Positions 48,880 through 60,349 of a stretch of 64,000 nt of DNA are shown here, piece after piece. Positions within the stretch are counted from its first letter, which is position 1, and the number at the start of each line of letters is the position of its first letter. The notes under the pieces were generated by a model. The model was not told the origin of the DNA. It saw only the letters and a list, made by a program, of their open reading frames with translations, and did not search any database. Source of the DNA: Penicillium oxalicum (lineage: Eukaryota > Ascomycota > Eurotiomycetes > Eurotiales > Aspergillaceae); assembly GCF_001723175.1 (NCBI RefSeq), contig NC_064650.1, positions 682,001-746,000 of the forward strand, read 5' to 3'. Both the position numbers and the translations under genes were made by a program.

Positions 48880-51216
48880 CTATCTGGAGACTTTAAAGAC
48901 TAAATGAAATAGGTACCGTTGTCGAACCTGGGCGGGGTCATAGACCACGTACTCGTTGTACGCCAGGGTTGGAGCATTGTGATTCATGACTCTCCCCTTT
49001 GATGTGTCTGGCATTAAAATGCCATTCAAGCTTTGTCGAACCACTCTAGCATCCATCCAGGCTTTATGACCCACACGCCCTTGGGCGAAGACGCCGACTT
49101 TGTGCTCAGCACGCATCACAGCAGATGCCTTTTGATTGCAGTTCACCAGGCAGAGGGGATCTTTTCCAACTTCAACCTCGCAAAGGAGCAATAAACCCTG
49201 GCTGAAAGAGCTGGCAGAATACTGGGCAGATTTGCCGGACATGTCAGCAAAATATATACCCCCGCCAAACATACCCTTGTTTGATTTCTCAAAGATTCCA
49301 GTTCGAAGCCCCTGACTGAGAATGCCAATGAACTTTTCACTTGTCGAGCCATGCCAGAGCAAAAGCCGTTGACTGAGCTTGTCACGATTCTTTGTTCTCC
49401 ATACATTGTATCTTTGTTCTTCACCGCGGCGTGAAATGCGGAAGATGTCCACTGAATTCTAAAAGTAAAAGTTAGAACTTCTCCCATGATGAAAGAGTCG
49501 CACACTTTCCATAAGGCGAGAAAGCTCACCTCATAGTCTGTCGGGTGATGAGCACCTATGGAATTTTTCAGATACTGCAGGAGGTGAGTGTATTCGCGAG
49601 TGGTCTTGTTCACTAGATTGTAAAAGTCAACCTTTTTGACCGCAAAGGCTCAGTATGGGTACACACCACGTTTGATCTCTTCAAACTCAAGTGTACGGAA
49701 TGCCTTGAGCGCAATCTCTTTGGGTAAATGCCCATCTCTTTGTTTCTGCTCTACACAAAGTCGAAGCTTTAGTAGCAGCTCAATGTTCCGAAGCTCTTGC
49801 CGGGCCCATTCAAGATTAGTCGCTTCCGGCGTTGAGACCGAACGCCTGGCGATCCGAAGGAGACCGAAATACATCTCCTTCATGAATCTCGCCTTCTGCA
49901 TGTGCAGCCTCTCAGACGACCGGCTTTGAGCTTCTGAACATGCTAAGGGCTTCTCCAGGCAATTCACCAACTTAGTCAGGAGATCGACGGCAATGCGTAG
50001 AGTCAAACCGTCAAGGTTGAGGCTATAACATGACCTGATCTCATTCTTGAGAATGTGCCGGTAGAAAGATGAAGCATGGTCTCCAGGTCCGGGCCCAAAT
50101 AGGAGCTTGATCAGCTCAGACACCTCGCGTGGCAAACGTTCAATCACGTCGTCTTGCTCGGGCAAGGAATTTCCGGCCCTGTACTCGTCCTCATGCTTTG
50201 GCTGGAAAAAGATGTACCGCTCCGTACTAGGGTTCCATTCCAGAGTGTCTTGGGAAAGCATGCAGTGATCCTTCCAGGATTCGCCAGTGACCTCCTCGAA
50301 ACGATGTTCAAAGTCCCGCCTCGCGATCTCCAAATCATCATTGTCAGAGAGCTCACTCATTTCGACTTGATTGACCACTTCACGGTACCAGATACGGTAC
50401 GTTCGGAATTCGAAATTGTAAAGCAGCTGGATGCGATAGGTAGACACTTGGTGATTGGGAAAGTTGATGTCGGGATTCAGGGTAAGTTTCCTCTTTAGCC
50501 CGCTGATCAAGAAGGCATCCCACCGAACGCCTTGCTCATCCATCCAAACAGCAACCGTAGCACCTGTGCAATTTATGATCTCCATCAGCCGTCACTCTCG
50601 TGTTAGAGGGGGGCGGGAATATTTGTACTTCTGACTCACCCTTTGCATTAAATCGGTCATCTACCAGGTCAATCAACCTTTCATGGTAGATTTGAAGGTT
50701 TGTTCTGGGAACTACGGGAAGCTGAGGAGTGTCTGAGCGATTCTCTGAAAACACGCTTGTGTTTTCTGCCGCCACAAGCAGATAGTCGACTGCGTTCAGA
50801 GGCCGGTTTTCTAGCACCGACTCTACTAGCCAATCGACGCTGACGATTTGGCAGTTGGGAAGGGTTCGAGCGACACGGACTTGAAAAATTGGCGCATCAG
50901 TATAAGCTTTTTTGATATAATGTGAGAAAGAGGAAGCTAACATTACCTTTGAGAGAGCTGCCGCCTGGTTCCTCGACGTATCTATGCGAGGTAATCATGT
51001 GCGTGCAGATAGCGATGTCACGCTCTTCAAACGCCGCACCACATGTCACAATCAAGCGCTTGATTTCGTCTGTCATTTAGTTAATGGCGTTCAGTTGAAG
51101 TTAGTAGTGGTCTTTCATTAGAAAATCAGGGCTCACAAACCGTGTGTGATTCCGGGGATATTCCCGCCGACCATGACAACCACCCCAGCGAAGGCGCAGG
51201 CGCTAACAGCCATCAT
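48880..51216 (-). CDS. BRCT-PARP-like protein, copy B (H-Y-E triad)
   Basis: Poly(ADP-ribose) polymerase-like protein with a complete catalytic triad. Exons 51216-51141, 51069-50947, 50879-50640, 50563-49667, 49612-49530 and 49458-48880 give 665 residues. The N-terminus enters the BRCT domain almost at once (FAGVVVMVGGNIP, CGAAFEERDI, VSVDWLVESV). A WGR-like region follows (VAVWMDEQGVRWDAFL, FEEVTGESWKDH), but the signature is YRIWYREV rather than WGRVG. The helical regulatory region contains LPREVSELIKLLFG and LNLDGLTLRIAVDLL. The catalytic domain shows His509 (LLLWHGS), Tyr542 (GGGIYFADMSGKS) and Glu642 (YNEYVVYDPAQV). Intron positions and phases match copy A, so the two arose by tandem duplication. 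The start could be the ATG at 51216 or the adjacent one at 51213. Confidence 0.93.
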
Positions 51217-51347
51217 GAGTTTGGTTGATGATACTCAAGGACTGTGCGAAAGCTGTTAGAAAGAAGAAGTTGTGAAGCAGATGGTTGATGGAAAGATGAC
51301 TCTTCAAGGTGTCAGGTCAATATCCAGTAGCTGAGTGTGAGTGGCCA

Positions 51348-51357
51348 GATTTATAAT
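51348..51357 (-). promoter_or_regulatory. Putative TATA box of PARP-like copy B
   Basis: Minus-strand TTATAAATC within 51348-51357, about 135 nt upstream of the start codon. Position-based inference only. Confidence 0.35.
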
Positions 51358-51754
51358 AAGTGAAATTGGACCCGATGAAGTGAATGTGGATGAGAGATGT
51401 AGAAGAGAGATCATTTATAAGCTGTAGTTGAAAGATGAGAGACAGTGGGAGAGAATGAAAGCTTCTTTTCTGGTAGAGCAGCGTTTTCAAGGTGATGTAC
51501 AGTACGTAATCCTCATTCTCATGTCTGCCGTATCAGTAGTGAGGCCCAGAGGACGAAAAACCCATTTCATCCGTATGATCTCAGAATCAAGACAATATTC
51601 ATATAGCCTGGTATGCACTAAGATGATCAACTCTCGTATGTTTCAAGGCGAAAGATATCTCTGCAGCCTCGAGATGCGACTCACCACCACTAACAATCTA
51701 TGCGTGTACTTTGAATCGAGAAGAATCATCGGTCTATCAACAGGTTTTAACAAA

Positions 51755-51880
51755 GATGACTCAGAGGTGAGGACAGAGGGAGAAATAGACTATGATAAAA
51801 CTCACTCAGAACTAAGGTCAGAGAGAGGCATACACTGTGACAAAGCTTACTGAAAAGTGAGGTCAAAAAGAGAGCATGAT
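51755..51880 (+). repeat. Degenerate tandem repeat, period about 45 nt
   Basis: Three diverged units, each starting with ACTCAG or ACTGA and continuing with an AGGTGAGG-like purine block. Unit starts lie near 51761, 51806 and 51849. Identified by eye; unit boundaries approximate. Confidence 0.5.
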
Positions 51881-52933
51881 CAACGAGTATCATTTCTCAA
51901 ACGTTGTTGAGTGAGAAATTTCAAAGTCTAAGTGACATCTATTCAAGTAATTAAGGACATAGCAAGGTGAAGACTGGCTGGGAGTACATCAGTATCAAAG
52001 TCCTAGCTCGCCTTTAAATAGATGACAGGCCGTAAAATGAGGCTGAAGTTTACTGTCTTTGAGGTTTGAAGTTGTCATGCGTGAGATAATATGTAAACCT
52101 GGTTCAGTAAGCCATGAGAGAGGCGCTTGGTATCAAATCAGCTTTGAGTTTGTAGGCTCTCTAAACAGAAAGAAGACCTACGCAATATCTGACAGAAACA
52201 AGTACTCCCGAATTGTTGGACCACACAGCGAAAGATTCCGGTGATAAATATACAAATGATGAAAACAGTGCGTTCGAACTTTCTAAACTGTCGACTAGGT
52301 GCGCTTTCTGGAATGGACGCCAGGCAATGGCAAAAAGCCTTGGAGGTGACGACTCGGCATCTGTGATGAGCAGCGCTAAGCGGTTACCAGGTTGAGGCAT
52401 TTGTGACATAGAAGACGCAATTTTTTTCCCTATGCAGATAATGCCCAGCTCTGTTGAGAACTAGGTGGAGCTGTGGTCGATATCAAGTCTTGGTATTTAG
52501 AGACTCCGGGCGTGATCTTCGGAAGGCATTCTTACAAGGTCGTGCCTGCACTACTGTGTACAACACCTTGAGTCAAGCAGAGATTGTTGTCAGTGCGGTG
52601 TTTCTAGAAGTTTCACGGAATGTATACAGAGTATAGTTATAAGATATTTTGTTGTATGAAACCTTGTTTGAAGGTAGGGTAATATCGTCGGACATTAAAA
52701 GAAATACCAAGCAACGTGCAGAGCAATTTTGAGCAGTCAAGTTGTTCTCCTCAACTCTCGATATTCTCAGAACAATGATATTGATGGATTCGATTTTTCA
52801 ATATTTCATCAAGGTCTGTTGAGGTAAACACAAAAATAAAACTCTCCTACATCTCACCTCTCTCGGCGTTTTTCACATAGCTTCAGATCTCCACAAATTC
52901 AAGCCTTGGCAGCTGATTTCATAGGGATTCCCT

Positions 52934-54816
52934 TCACTCGCTAACCAGGCCCTTAACAAGCACACGGAGACTGTAGTTTCCCTCGTCGGGATAAGGTGTG
53001 CCAAAGTCGCGAGCGAATTCGATATTCTTCTTGGTGGTCTCGAACAGTTCCAGCTCAAATCGACGAATTAAAGTCGCGATCGTGAGATAGATCTCAGCAT
53101 AGGCCAGGCTGTGAGGATTTTCAAGGTCAGAGGGAGGCAGTTCTCAGCTAAATGATCAGGGTCGTGAGGATACGCACTTCATTCCAAGACAAATACGGCT
53201 TCCTTTGGAGAAGTTGACGAGGTACCGGTCCAACCGTTCACCCTTTGCGGCAGCCCGTGTCCATCTCTCCGGATCAAATGCCTCTGGGTCGGGGAAAATG
53301 GATGGGTCCATAAGCACGAAATAATTGGTCTGGCTGACCAAATGCTATTTAAAGAGTCACCAGAATGTGTCAGCACATGCCAATATTGGGAGAGAAGTAT
53401 ATGATCATGAGTTTGCAGAGTAGCAAATCAATCAGGTTCGCTTACACCGGGAGGAATGGTGTAATCCTTGTACACTAAAGATTCCGAGGGCGCAACACGC
53501 GGCGATCGGGATGCGATTCCTGTGGAGAGCCGGAGAGTTTCCAGAACGACTCCCGCCTACAAATTGTGAAATGAGATGGTCAGTTGGGGTAAGCCTTTTA
53601 CCTTGGGAGAGATTTGCAACCGCTCCTCAATAGGTATCACCCACCAGGTATGGCAACTGCTCCAGCTGATTCCAAGTCGGCTTCGTCGTCGGTGTCGGCA
53701 TGACAGCCCGCAATTCCTCGCGCAACTTCTGAACGTGGCGGGGCTCGCTCAGAAGATAAAACATTCCCACCGAGAGCGATCGGGCCGTGGTCTCGGTGCC
53801 TCCAATCACCAATGCAAAGCCCTCGTCGGACAGGTTACGCGCGCTCTTGAAGTGATCGGGCAGGCCGGGGCTGGTCAGTTTCTCCATCACAGATCCGGAC
53901 TGGCCCGTAGATTGGCCGTTCTGAATGTTGACCACTTGTTCGTGAATGAATTGTTTCTGGTCCATCAAGGCAAAGGCATAGGGACTGAGTTTCTCAACCA
54001 GGAAGCGAGGCATACTGTTCATCGTCGGCTGGAGCCAGGGGATGAAGCGTGCCAGGTGACCCAATCTGAAGAGCCCGTTCACTCCATCTCGGATGTGCTC
54101 GTTGAAATCCTCCTGATCAAGATTGCCCGTATGAATGCCAAAGACGTATTCGTGGATGATGTCCGAAGTCAATGCGGCGAAGCCCGCGTCCAAGGTCAGC
54201 ACTTTGTGAGTCTTTTGGGCCTGTTCCACGTGGGCCACCAGCTTGTCGAGATATTTCTGGAGATTTTGTTCCATGCGCGTGATAGCGCCCTTGGAAAAGA
54301 ACTTCTCGACTGGGGATCGACGCATACGATGGACTTCGGGGCTAATGCTTGAGAATGAAGAGCCTGCAATATCAAATTGGGCCACTGTCGCGGCATCCTT
54401 CTCGCGTCTCCGTCCACTGGAAGCATAAATGGTATCATAGTATTCAGAATCCTTGATGTGCACCTCCCGGGGGCCGACACGGATAATGGGACCTATTTAC
54501 ATGGTTATTCTTGGAGATCAATTTTGGTGGCCACAGCCTTTCTTTCTTTATTTTTTGTTTTGTTTTTTTTTTGTGAGTTCAGTAGGGAAAAAAAGAGGGA
54601 AGACCAATACGAACCATAGATTTCGTGCAACTTCTCCAGGTGCCAGATAAAAGTTCCTTGCTTGATGATTTCATAGTAGAACTGATAGGCTGTGGTCATC
54701 GCAGCCAGTTTTGGTCCGGGGATCTTTCTGAGCGGATGGAAGTAGAGTCGGTACACTGAGATAGCCAAGCGGTAGGCTAGAAGCCCCCCGACCACCCACA
54801 CCAACAAACTCGCCAT
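52934..54816 (-). CDS. Cytochrome P450 monooxygenase
   Basis: Microsomal heme-thiolate monooxygenase, of the type related to trichodiene-oxygenase-like fungal P450s. Exons 54816-54615, 54492-53645, 53556-53446, 53344-53178 and 53108-52934 give 500 residues. An N-terminal membrane helix (LLVWVVGGLLAYRLAI) is followed by the hinge FHPLRKIPGPKLAA. The oxygen-binding I-helix motif is GGTETTA, the K-helix ExxR is Glu356-Thr-Leu-Arg359, the PERF-like segment is FDPERW, and the heme loop is FSKGSRICLGM with Cys439. A start at 54816 fits the helix; frame continues upstream without conserved character. Clustering with an FAD oxidase and two dehydrogenases suggests a tailoring role in secondary metabolism (inference). 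Substrate unknown. Confidence 0.95.
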
Positions 54817-54902
54817 GATGCCGAGGCGAATATCAGGAAGAGAGGGGTTGATTGGTACAATACAGAGCAATCTCTGGATTTCTTCGGCGTGGGCATGGAC
54901 TC

Positions 54903-54912
54903 TTTATTTAAA
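54903..54912 (-). promoter_or_regulatory. Putative TATA-like element of the P450 gene
   Basis: Minus-strand TTTAAATAAA about 90 nt upstream of the start codon. Position and composition fit a core promoter. Confidence 0.35.
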
Positions 54913-55547
54913 GTGTGCATGCCTCTCTCGCTAAGAGTGCCCGTGTCTAAGAATTAGCACATTCACACATGCTCATCCGCAAGGGGAGCGAGTCCGCCTC
55001 CCCATCAGTGGATCACATACAGACTCTCTTCTTGCGCAGCATTAGCTGATTGGTAGCATCTTCACCTTTTGGCGCCTTTAGCGTGGAGGAAATCCCCGTG
55101 GTGGTGGGGTTTCTTTTCTTTTCTTTTTCCTCGACTTTATTTATACCGGCTCCGGCTATAATCTTCAGCTGGGCCACGTTTGACAGTGCCACCAACCCCC
55201 GCTGCCAAGATACAGTGGAACCTGGTGGATGAAGGTGAGGATCTACAGCGACAGCCACTGATCCGACAATTGGCTCGACCAGGGGAACCCACAGGGACGG
55301 GATGTTGCATCTCCACTGCAGTGAAGCATCCAACGGACCAGGCTGGTTGAGGACAGACGGTCTTCGCACCCAATCTAGCCAGTGGCGCCCGCTATTGGCC
55401 CGTTTTTGAACGAGGAGATTAGGCGGACGACACTGTCCATTCGGCGCAGGTGACATAAGCGCATCTGATTGGACAGCCCACCTCGGCCCCAAGTCTCGAC
55501 TAATTCATGAGATAAGCATGTCCTTACTTTTAGTTAGGACCTCATGA

Positions 55548-55613
55548 CTCATGTATGTTGTGCATTGCCATGATGCACATCTCATGTATGTTGTGCATTG
55601 CCATGATGCACAT
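55548..55613 (+). repeat. 33-nt direct tandem repeat with internal hairpin
   Basis: Two identical 33-nt units (55548-55580 and 55581-55613) followed by a partial third. Each unit contains an inverted repeat, TGTGCAT and ATGCACA, separated by a 7-nt loop, so the array could form consecutive hairpins in RNA or single-stranded DNA. Confidence 0.85.
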
Positions 55614-55860
55614 CTCATGCATTTGATGTACTATATATGTAACCATGCAATTCCCAACCCGTTTGACTGGCGATGTTTCTGTCTGTCTGCCTGTCTGCCC
55701 AAGCGAAAGACACTGCTGGACGATTGGGCCGTCGCCACGTTACAGCGCCGGCGATCATCATGCATGTCACTAACAACTCGCCTACGTGATGACGATGTGC
55801 GGTTCTCCCCCCGTTCGTAGTGCAAATAGCTCATGCGCTACTTGGTTTTCCTTTCTTCTC

Positions 55861-55890
55861 CTTTCTTTCTTTCTTTCTTTCTTTTTTTTT
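55861..55890 (+). repeat. CTTT microsatellite
   Basis: Five full CTTT units followed by CTTTTTTTTT. Confidence 0.9.
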
Positions 55891-57037
55891 GCTTCCATAA
55901 AAATTCTGCATCTCAAAACTACTTCAGTCTGGTCTAAGGCATGCGAGTCGACCGTGGAGGCATGTCGGACAGTGGACCGCAAGAAGCCCCTCAGAGGCAT
56001 AGTCATTCCTTGTGAGAATCAATTTCCAAAATAGAAAAAGCTATACTTTTCACAAGAGGTAGGATATCATACTTCACACTTCTGTTTGTACTCTCTTTGG
56101 TCATTTTCAGAATAGGCTCATACAGTACGTAGGAATAAATGTGACTAATCATCGACACGACTCATGTGTTCGAGCGACCACCAAGCGAGCTGCCCCACCT
56201 TCACCCAAAACGGTCGCTCGCAGCGTCGAATCTCGATGCACATGCAAATTTGACAAGGGTGTTTCCACCTTCATGCATCTAGTCCCTCTCAAGCATAAAA
56301 AAATCCCAATCAAGGTCAAGATGCGTTCTTTTTTCTTTCCTCTGTAGCAATATTTGAAATGATCCTGCATTTATCTTGCCTGCAGCCACGGAATCCTTCC
56401 AAGCGGCGGCGATGGTACCCCACAGGTGGTGCTGTAAGAGGTTGAGTCCAAGAATTCATCAACCACCATTTTCATTCCAAGCCTCTCGCTTTCCAGTCGA
56501 TTCTTTTCTTTCATGCCGTTTTACCAAGGCGGTTGAATATATTTATCCCACTGTATGACTACAATAACCTAGGTGCGATTCTATTTTGTGGGCATACCAA
56601 ATTTTACACCGTATCCTGAAGTTCACAAGTGTTAACTAGCCTGTCTTGGCAAAAGGTTCACGCACGGAGGCTCATTAAGGCACCCCCCGAGGGAGCCGCC
56701 ATAATTTTCGAGGCGTGGCCGAATAGAGGTCGACTCTTCTTTTAAAAAATCTACAATCAGTACAAGGCTTGCTTGAGTAGCTGCTGACGTAGTCAATTCT
56801 GCAGGTATCGGAATGCTGTCCACGGGTAAACATGGTCTTTGCCCCCGGTTTTGCTTGGCTCTCAAAGCGTAACGTCAAGGGCTCTGAAGACATGATTTGG
56901 ACATGTGAAGGAATCTCCAATCAGATAAGGCTTTGTAGCCTCACTGAAATAGTGGCTCTACCTGGTTTCGGATTGCACACTAAGGCTTCCAGGATTCGAT
57001 CATCTAGTCAACTCTCATCGTCGTTTGGTCTGAGGAC

Positions 57038-58735
57038 CTAGGTCCATTTCTTGAGATCAGATGGGACGGCATGGTACCCATCAAAGAAGCCATGTGGATC
57101 ATAAGCATTCTTCAACTTGGTCAAACGCGCATGACGCCAGGACTGATACCCATAAAGAGCCGACAGTGGTTCATCGTCGTGCGCATAGTTCTGATAGACA
57201 TGGAGTTTGTCATACCCTGAGGTAGCCGCGAATTGGTCTCGCCATGAGCGAAGAAAATCGTCGACAGGCTTTGCAACACTATCATCCGTGTACGATCCGA
57301 TGACTTCGATGATGTTGTGAAAGTACTTGCGGTGTGGGAAGGCGGAATACGTGTCGGGCAGCGCCTCGATACCCTGCACCGGGAATGTCTCGATCATCAT
57401 GGCGGATCCGTTGGCTGCGGGATACTTTTGCAGGAATTTTTCGAACTCGTTGCCGAATTTGACCCATGTTGGTGGATCGAGTGTTCTGGCGTATAGGTTG
57501 TAGCGTGGGCCGGATGCGCAGGAATAAGGGATGAGGCCGAGAACGGACTTGGTGGGCAGCTCCTCCCATTTGAGCATGTGCTCCTGGAGGCTGAGACTGT
57601 AAGGCGAGAAGAGCTTGGTGTATTTTTGTCCTTCTGCCTCAGGGCCAGAGTAGACGATGTTGACAACCATGTTGAGCTAAGTGCAATAGTAAGCAATGTG
57701 CCATGAGAAATGGAGTAAAGCACGTCGGCGACTTCGTGGCTTACCTCGGGCGTCGTGGCATTTGATGAAAAGAAGATAATAAGAGCCAGCTTATTATCCA
57801 ACCCCGGGGCTGTCAGGTGGTTGGCAACCTTCATGACTTTCTCAATTGAACTCTTGGCAAATATCATATCTGCACTATAATGAACGCCTCCATGAGTCGC
57901 AGGCCAGGTCTGGTACGTGGACTCGAAAATGATGCCATAGTTTTGACCAGAACCCCTGATGCCCCAGAACAAATCCTGATTTTGTTGGTCGGAGGCTTCG
58001 ACAATGGTGCCATTCCACAGCGCCAGGCGCACTTTGCGGAGGGCGTCACTGGTCAGGCCATGCAGACCTTGCAGGCGACCTAGGCCTCCCCCGAGCATGG
58101 CACCCGTGGCGCCGATGCAGGGGCATGAGCCCACGGCTGTGCGAGATTGTAAGCAATGATTATTGAAATAGCGCAAGAGTGCAGTAACCATACTCAACTC
58201 TCTTCCGGCAGCGCCCACGGTATTGATCAAGTCGCTGAAATAGGCGCCAGTGCCAACAACGACTGTGCCGTCGGGCTGGACCTGAACATGGTTGAAGTTT
58301 TCCAGGTTGATTAAGACCGCATCTTGGATGGACTGGAGAGTCGGTGAATATCCATGACCTCCCGACCTGGCCAGCCATTGAAGGTTGTTGGTGGACATGT
58401 ATTGGAGCTAGTAGATCACACTGGTTAATTATCAAGCACTCCTGGGGAACCGATCAAAGCTAACTCACACCCAAGGAGAGATCATGTTCGTTTGCTGGAA
58501 GAAACACCTCGTCAAACGTCGGCGCCCTGTATGTCGACCATCGCTCTGTCTTAGTCGCAAAGTCGGGCCAGGATTTACCGTGAATCAAATCACTCAATGT
58601 CAAAGGCCACACTGAGGTGTTAGATGGAGGGGTACCCCGAGAATCAAGGTGCTCAAGGAGCAACGGCGTGCCTGTCGCAGTCTGGAAGACAGCTAGAAGC
58701 GCCGAGAAGGCCTGCAGACTTGCGAAAAATACCAT
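57038..58735 (-). CDS. Secreted FAD-linked oxidase (berberine-bridge type)
   Basis: BBE-like flavoprotein oxidase of the FAD-binding PCMH family, which oxidises alcohols, amines or sugars with O2. Exons 58735-58469, 58407-58194, 58136-57745 and 57676-57038 give 503 residues. The first 22 residues form a secretion signal (MVFFASLQAFSALLAVF), and several N-glycosylation sequons follow (NTSV, NGT, NAT, NGS). Both residues for bicovalent FAD attachment are visible: His107 in ARSGGHGYS and Cys165 in VGSCPCIGATG, followed by the GGGLGRLQG loop. The BBE C-terminal segment is present (HVYQNYAHDDEPL, RLTKLKNAYDPHGFF). It lies between the P450 and the SDR genes. Secretory-pathway BBE enzymes are common in fungal secondary metabolism. 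Substrate unknown. Confidence 0.95.
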
Positions 58736-59413
58736 TTCCGTGGACTGGAACTAGATTCAAGATAGAATGGCGTACCCAGTTCTGACAAGTTCTGGGGGTT
58801 GTATGGATAAATCACCTGCAAATATAGGACAGTCTCCCCTTCTTATATGAAATTTGTCGGGCTGTGAGCAGCACTTTTGGCCAACTGAGGGTCTTCAAGA
58901 AAAAAAAAGCATTCATCTCGAGCCTCATCACGACGAGAATTCAGCCTGTGACTGCTGAGGCGGTTGCTCAGCTCAGCCGCAAGTGGAGCAAAGACCTCTA
59001 GCAAGTTACCATCTCTAAGAGGCCCCTGCATGAGAGAACCCAGACCTGCATATGGCACGTGGGAAGGGGGAAATTTGGAGAAGTCAGTTCAATTGGCTAG
59101 AAGATTGGTGTCCGCGAAAGCTTGTGTCGAGAGGGCGCGGTGACTCGGGTCCGGTGATGGTGGCGTGAACTCGGGTCTACAATGGGGGCTGAGAACTTGA
59201 TGAAAGCGTAAGGCATAGAGAGAGGAGAGGCTCAGATAATGAAATGAATTTCAAATTCCGTGAAACCGTCAGCACAAATTGGTTTGTCAAATAGAAAACT
59301 TAGACGAAGGCCATCCCATAATTGCCTCGAGCGCTTTAATAACACCGCAGTCGATCTTCAGGTTCCGCTCTCGGTTCTATCTTTATCTCAAACGGTGAGA
59401 AGAGAACAGCAAG
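58736..59413. other. Bidirectional promoter of the FAD oxidase and SDR genes
   Basis: 678 nt between divergent start codons. It could co-regulate both genes. No transcription factor site assigned. Confidence 0.5.
58843..58848 (-). promoter_or_regulatory. Putative TATA box of the FAD oxidase gene
   Basis: Minus-strand TATAAG (in CATATAAG) about 108 nt upstream of the start codon. Confidence 0.4.
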
Positions 59414-60349
59414 ATGAGATCTAGCAAAATGTCAGCATTATGCACCGGTAAAACAGTCGTCGTCACGGGAGCTGCTGGATGCCTGGGCCAGGCCGTCGCT
59501 GTTGCCTTTGCCGCAGCGGGAGCCGAGCGAATCGCAATGGTAGACAACTTCAATGCTTCGGATACTTTTGAAAAGATTTTAAAAGCCGCGCAAGACACTG
59601 GGAGACCAGCTCCAGAGCTGCTATCATTGCATCTCGAAATCGGTGATGCTACGAGTGTTGACACTGGGGTTGCTGAAATCCACTCGAGGTGGGGACATGT
59701 CGATATTCTTATCAACACAACAAGTCACATGCCTCCGTGTGGTCTACAGCGACCTGTTCTAGAAAACAGCGACATTAATGTGTGGTGGGAGACTTGGGAG
59801 GTCAGCGTCAAAGATGCGTTCATTGTCGCTCGTGCTTTGCTGCCGCTCCTGCTCAAGGGATCTGACAGGACGGTTGTCAATGTCCTTTCAGCCAGCCCTT
59901 CTTTACCCACATTTACATCGGGAGCGCAGGATTTGTCCGCTTTGGCCATGATGCGTCTCTCAGAAGGTTTGATGCTCGACTACAGGAAAATAGGGCTGTT
60001 GGCATACTCGCTGCAGTTGGGACACTTTGAGGCAGAAGCTTTGGGAGATTCAACGGATTTCAGTAAGTCACAATCATATTCGGAACAATGAGATCAAAAC
60101 TGACTGTCGCAAGTCACTTGGCTCAACGATTTACAAGAGCTTGCAAGTGAAGCCCTGGTTTTACTGGCAAGCGAACGACGCGAGTGGCTCGGCGGCGGAC
60201 ATATTTACTGCGGGAAGAGTATTTGCGATGCTATCTCTCGCAATGACAAAAATATGCACAATGAGTTGCTGAAACTAAGCACATCTGTCGATAAAATTCC
60301 GGTTGCCGCTGGAAGGAGAAGAGGGCGCGTGCCGAGGTCCAGCTATTAA
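59414..60349 (+). CDS. Atypical short-chain dehydrogenase lacking YxxxK
   Basis: Rossmann-fold short-chain dehydrogenase/reductase-like protein. Exons 59414-60062 and 60114-60349 give 294 residues; a start at the ATG of 59429 would be 5 residues shorter. The nucleotide-binding motif TGAAGCLG is intact and the central strand reads HVDILINTTSH. Past the catalytic-serine region (NVLSASPSLP), where Tyr-x-x-x-Lys is expected, the sequence reads DLSALAMMRLSEG with no Tyr or Lys. It may therefore be inactive, use other residues, or act as a binding/isomerising protein. The C-terminal extension after about residue 215 is unusual, ending in a basic stretch AAGRRRGRVPRSSY. It is divergent from the FAD oxidase. 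Confidence 0.85.

Larger units (their letters stand above)
51217..52933. other. Intergenic region upstream of PARP copy B, 1.7 kb
   Basis: AT/GA-rich. It contains the presumed promoter of copy B, a degenerate tandem repeat at 51755-51880 and the 3' end of the P450 gene. The longest frame (51428-51853, +) is largely made of that repeat and is probably not a gene. Confidence 0.5.
54817..57037. other. Intergenic region with simple repeats, 2.2 kb
   Basis: It lies between the P450 start and the FAD oxidase 3' end. It contains a 33-nt tandem duplication at 55548-55613 and a CTTT microsatellite at 55861-55890. Frames on both strands are short and have no recognisable domains. Confidence 0.5.

Noticed and set aside
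51428..51853. Plus-strand 141-codon frame upstream of PARP copy B.
   Set aside because: Much of it is made of the degenerate 45-nt tandem repeat; no domain.
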